Positions 61,818 through 64,000 of a stretch of DNA of 64,000 bases are shown piece by piece; position 1 is the stretch's first letter; the number at the start of each line of letters is the position of its first letter. The notes beneath the pieces were generated by a model, which worked only from the letters and a program-made list of their open reading frames with translations, had not been told where the DNA came from and did no database searches. Origin of the DNA: Actinacidiphila epipremni (lineage in GTDB: Bacteria; Actinomycetota; Actinomycetes; Streptomycetales; Streptomycetaceae); contig NZ_JAATEJ010000007.1 of NCBI RefSeq assembly GCF_012034175.1, forward strand, positions 234,745-298,744, given 5' to 3'. The position numbers were made by a program, and so were the translations under genes.

Positions 61818-61823
61818 TATGGT
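61818..61823 (+). promoter_or_regulatory. Leaderless-type -10 box of alkB
   Basis: TATGGT followed by GGGGGC and the ATG, a 6-base gap typical of leaderless mRNAs and the same arrangement as in the ada-alkA gene. Confidence 0.5.
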
Positions 61824-61829
61824 GGGGGC

Positions 61830-62453
61830 ATGCTCCACCAGCAGACATCACTCTTCGCCACCGGCGCACCGGTCCTGGGCGGTCTGGACCGGCTGCGCCG
61901 CACCCCGCTCGCCCACGGCGCGTGGATCGACGTCCTGCCCGGCTGGCTCAGCGGCGCCGACGACCTGTTCGCCGAGCTCGCCGCCGAGGTGCCCTGGCGG
62001 GAGGAGCGCCGCCAGATGTACGACAACGTGGTGGCGGTGCCCCGGCTGCTCGCCCACTACGGCCCCGGCGAGCCGCTGCCCGACCCGGTGCTGGCCGAGG
62101 CCCGCGACCGCCTCGGCCGGCACTACGCCGCCGAGCTCGGGGAGCCCTTCGTCAGTGCGGGCCTGTGCTACTACCGCGACGGGCGGGACAGCGTGGCCTG
62201 GCACGGCGACCGGTTCGGGCGCGGCGCCACGCACGACACGATGGTCGCGATCCTGTCCCTCGGCGAGCCCCGCCCGCTGCTGCTGCGCCCCCGCGGCGGC
62301 GGCGAGCCCGCCCGCAAGGTCCCGCTGGGGCACGGGGACCTCATCGTGATGGGCGGCAGCTGCCAGCGCACCTGGGACCACGCGATACCCAAGACCCGCG
62401 CGAGCGTCGGCGGCCGGATCAGCGTCCAGTTCCGCCCCCGCGGGGTGGCCTGA
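61830..62453 (+). CDS. alkB: Alpha-ketoglutarate-dependent DNA dioxygenase AlkB
   Basis: A 207-residue enzyme. Iron ligands are H125 and D127 in VAWHGDRFG and H184 in TWDHAIPKT; the 2-oxoglutarate arginine lies in GGRISVQFRPR. CYYRDGRDSVAWH and the loop RQMYDNVVAVPRL, which would contact the nucleotide, fit the family. AlkB removes methyl groups from 1-methyladenine and 3-methylcytosine by oxidation. It shares a promoter region with a DNA ligase gene, so repair of alkylation damage and sealing may be induced together. With the Ada-AlkA protein at 4-5.6 kb it makes two alkylation-response genes in this window. Confidence 0.93.
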   Translation: MLHQQTSLFATGAPVLGGLDRLRRTPLAHGAWIDVLPGWLSGADDLFAELAAEVPWREERRQMYDNVVAVPRLLAHYGPGEPLPDPVLAEARDRLGRHYAAELGEPFVSAGLCYYRDGRDSVAWHGDRFGRGATHDTMVAILSLGEPRPLLLRPRGGGEPARKVPLGHGDLIVMGGSCQRTWDHAIPKTRASVGGRISVQFRPRGVA

Positions 62454-62717
62454 CCGCCCGGGTACGGGCGGTACGGGCCCGGTTGCGGGGCGGGGCGCGG
62501 GGCCCGCGCGCGGGGGCGACCCGGCGCCCGCAGGCGCGCGGGGGAGGCGCGCCGCATCATGGAGGTGGGCCGTCCTGAGCCGTGCGGTGGACGGTTCCCC
62601 CGGCCGGTTTCCACGCCGGGCGGGCGGGCAGGCGAGCGGGTGAAAGATCGCCGGGCCGCCGTGGACCTGCGGTGGTGCGGCCGTTCCGGCTCGGGCAGGC
62701 CCCGGCCAGGAAGGACG
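62454..62717. other. Intergenic region after alkB, no clear gene
   Basis: A GC-rich stretch with runs of GCGCGGG that may fold and end the alkB transcript. A frame exists across it, but its codon use and composition (Arg, Gly, Pro) look non-coding. No operator was recognised. Confidence 0.4.
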
Positions 62718-62825
62718 GTGGTCATCGTGCGAAGCGCGTCCGAAGCGGCGGTCCTGGCCGCCGTCCCGCGGGCGGTGGCCCGCGGGTACCCCCGCAGTCC
62801 GGTCGAGGCAGGTGCGGCGACATGA
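62718..62825 (+). CDS. Possible 35-residue peptide upstream of DUF5709
   Basis: A frame starting at GTG with AGGAAGG before it and ending with a TGA that overlaps the next start codon (ATGA). The product would begin MVIVRSASEAAVLAAVPRAV. Its overlap could couple it to DUF5709 translation. Too short to judge. Confidence 0.3.
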   Translation: MVIVRSASEAAVLAAVPRAVARGYPRSPVEAGAAT

Positions 62826-63328
62826 CCAGGCCGATCGACAGCACGATGGGTGACGACGGCACGATGGGCGACGACGTCTACCAGCCGGACGGCAGCGAGA
62901 TCCGCGAGGACGCCGGTCCGCTGGAGCCGGAGGACACCCTGGTCGACCGCGGTATCCCCGAAGTGCTCGACGAGGGGTATTCGCCGCCGGAGAAGCCGCG
63001 CGCCGTCGACGAGTACGGCACGACCGCGATCGAGCAGTACGACCGCGAGACGCTGGACGAGCGGCTGCCGCGCGAACGGCCCGACGTACCGGACGGCGCC
63101 GGCGACGGGGACGGGCTCGGCGACGCCTCCGACACCGACGGCGAACTGCTCGACATCGAGGCGGGAGACGCACGCTCCGGCCGGCTGGTCGCCCCCGACG
63201 AGGGGGTGCACGTCCGGCGGGACGGCATGGTCGGCGAGGACGTCGGCATCGACGGCGGCGCGGCCTCGGCGGAGGAGGCGGCGGTGCACGTGGTGTCGGA
63301 CGAGAACTGGCCGGAGCCGGAGGAATGA
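62822..63328 (+). CDS. DUF5709 family protein
   Basis: A 168-residue, very acidic soluble protein. PEDTLVDRGIPEVLDEGYSP, then DEYGTTAIEQ and LVAPDEGVHV plus EDVGIDGGAASAEEAAVHVV are the marks of DUF5709, a family common in actinomycetes with unknown function, sometimes linked to stress. The ATG chosen overlaps a possible upstream peptide; a later ATG (MGDDVYQPD) could also be the start. It is probably disordered in much of its length. The downstream hemerythrin-like gene starts 116 bases after. Confidence 0.82.
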   Translation: MTRPIDSTMGDDGTMGDDVYQPDGSEIREDAGPLEPEDTLVDRGIPEVLDEGYSPPEKPRAVDEYGTTAIEQYDRETLDERLPRERPDVPDGAGDGDGLGDASDTDGELLDIEAGDARSGRLVAPDEGVHVRRDGMVGEDVGIDGGAASAEEAAVHVVSDENWPEPEE

Positions 63329-63444
63329 ACGCGGCCGGTCCGGCGGGACGGCGCGGCGCCGCCGGGGAGAAGCGCCGGTGGCGGCGCGGTGACGGCGCGG
63401 AAGGCCGAGTCAGGGCAACGCGAGCAGGCGAGGAGCCGGTTGGT

Positions 63445-64000
63445 ATGAGCGACGAGACGAGGCCGGGCGACCTGCCCGGGGTGCCCTCCGAGCACGAGCG
63501 GATCATGGGATCGGCCAACATCCGCAGGGAGGCTGCCTACTTCGACGCGCGGGCCGAGGCCGACGTCGAGGCGCAGGAGGCGGCCAGGGAGTATCACGAG
63601 GGGCTGTCCGCCGAGGTGCAGGCGTCGGGCCACCGGCTGCACGAGATGCTGGAGGGCATGCGGCACGACGACACCAGGATCCCGACCCGCGCCCAACTGC
63701 GCCCCCTCTACCACGCGCTGGCCCGGCACTGCGAGGCGACCGAGAAGACCGCCCGCCGGGCCCTGGACGACCGGCATGCCGCCGCGGAGGTCGTGGAGGA
63801 CGACCGCGCAGAGGGCGAGCGGCTGCAGGCCAACCTCAAGGACCTGATCACCCGGGACCAGCCGGAGGACACCTTCGCGCTCTCGGTGGCCGGAGTGCTC
63901 GGCAACATCGACCTCTACGTGGCCCAGGAGCGGCGCGACCTGATACCCGCGATCGACCGGGAGCTGTCACCCACCCAGAGCGCCCGGCTGGCCCGGCACT
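63445..64000 (+). CDS. Hemerythrin-like helical protein, N-terminal part (cut by window edge)
   Basis: An open frame of at least 185 codons running off the window. It is highly charged and helical: ANIRREAAYFDARAEADVEA, LYHALARHCEATEKTARRAL, DTFALSVAGVLGNIDLYVAQ then ERRDLIPAIDRELSPTQSA. The spaced His-Glu positions and the ERRDLIPAI segment recall the last helices of HHE (hemerythrin) domains, but the classical ligand set is not complete here, so iron binding is uncertain. The ATG has AGGAG 11-15 bases upstream. It probably belongs with DUF5709 to a stress-type gene group. Confidence 0.6.
   Translation, partial: MSDETRPGDLPGVPSEHERIMGSANIRREAAYFDARAEADVEAQEAAREYHEGLSAEVQASGHRLHEMLEGMRHDDTRIPTRAQLRPLYHALARHCEATEKTARRALDDRHAAAEVVEDDRAEGERLQANLKDLITRDQPEDTFALSVAGVLGNIDLYVAQERRDLIPAIDRELSPTQSARLARH

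Overview
The window comes from a filamentous, high-GC actinomycete, most likely a streptomycete (Streptomyces, Actinacidiphila or a close relative). Pointers are the very high GC with strong GC3 bias, frequent GTG starts and ATGA/GTGA overlaps, a sortase-anchored long chaplin, a mycothiol-dependent dehydrogenase, and streptomycete families such as DUF5954, DUF5133 and DUF5709. I see no tRNA, rRNA, CRISPR array, insertion sequence or prophage. It reads as an accessory, chromosome-arm-like region rich in secreted carbohydrate enzymes.

Layout. 1-2.7 kb: the end of a sugar catabolic operon (isomerase, Gfo/Idh oxidoreductase) divergent from a ROK regulator. 2.8-6.2 kb: a DUF5954 protein, an Ada-AlkA repair/regulator protein whose glycosylase half looks degenerate (with a displaced 136-bp fragment of the same gene beside it), and a small NYN/PIN-like protein. 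6.2-16.2 kb: a furanose module with galM, a LacI regulator, a YtfQ-R-T-YjfF type ABC importer, and a divergent secreted GH127 beta-L-arabinofuranosidase with three near-identical lectin-like repeats. The divergent promoters each carry a CAACGTT operator-like site. 16.2-26.3 kb: a minus-strand exopolysaccharide operon containing a GH114 hydrolase, a spherulin-4 hydrolase, three nucleotide-sugar enzymes, a polytopic membrane protein, a PelF-type GT4 and a large secreted Agd3/CE18-like deacetylase. These are the enzyme families of the fungal galactosaminogalactan (GAG) cluster and of Pel. This is the most exciting system in the window.

26.6-32.4 kb: a proline-rich peptide, a PAS-GAF-SpoIIE phosphatase, a secreted protein with a carbohydrate-binding tail and a succinic-semialdehyde-type dehydrogenase, closed by three stacked hairpins. 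32.6-46.2 kb: a secreted glycanase island with a GH3 enzyme, a GH16 beta-1,3-glucanase, a FUSC membrane protein, a 1430-residue GH87 alpha-1,3-glucanase and a GH18 chitinase-like enzyme. Together these could digest a fungal wall. Discoidin (F5/8C), Fn3, CARDB and ricin modules recur, and LacI-type operators precede the GH16 and GH87 genes.

46.4-55.7 kb: a DinB protein, an MFS exporter with its MarR regulator and operator, a second MFS exporter, pgm, an ABC exporter and a mycothiol-dependent formaldehyde dehydrogenase. 55.8-64 kb: a long chaplin, small streptomycete proteins, an EntS-like MFS, YchJ, a divergent DNA ligase/alkB repair pair with a candidate LexA box, DUF5709 and a partial hemerythrin-like protein.

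Inferred theme: the cell imports plant furanoses, builds a cationic hexosamine matrix and secretes enzymes against alpha- and beta-1,3-glucan and chitin. This would suit life among fungi and plant debris. Functions are inferred from sequence motifs; no database search was possible.
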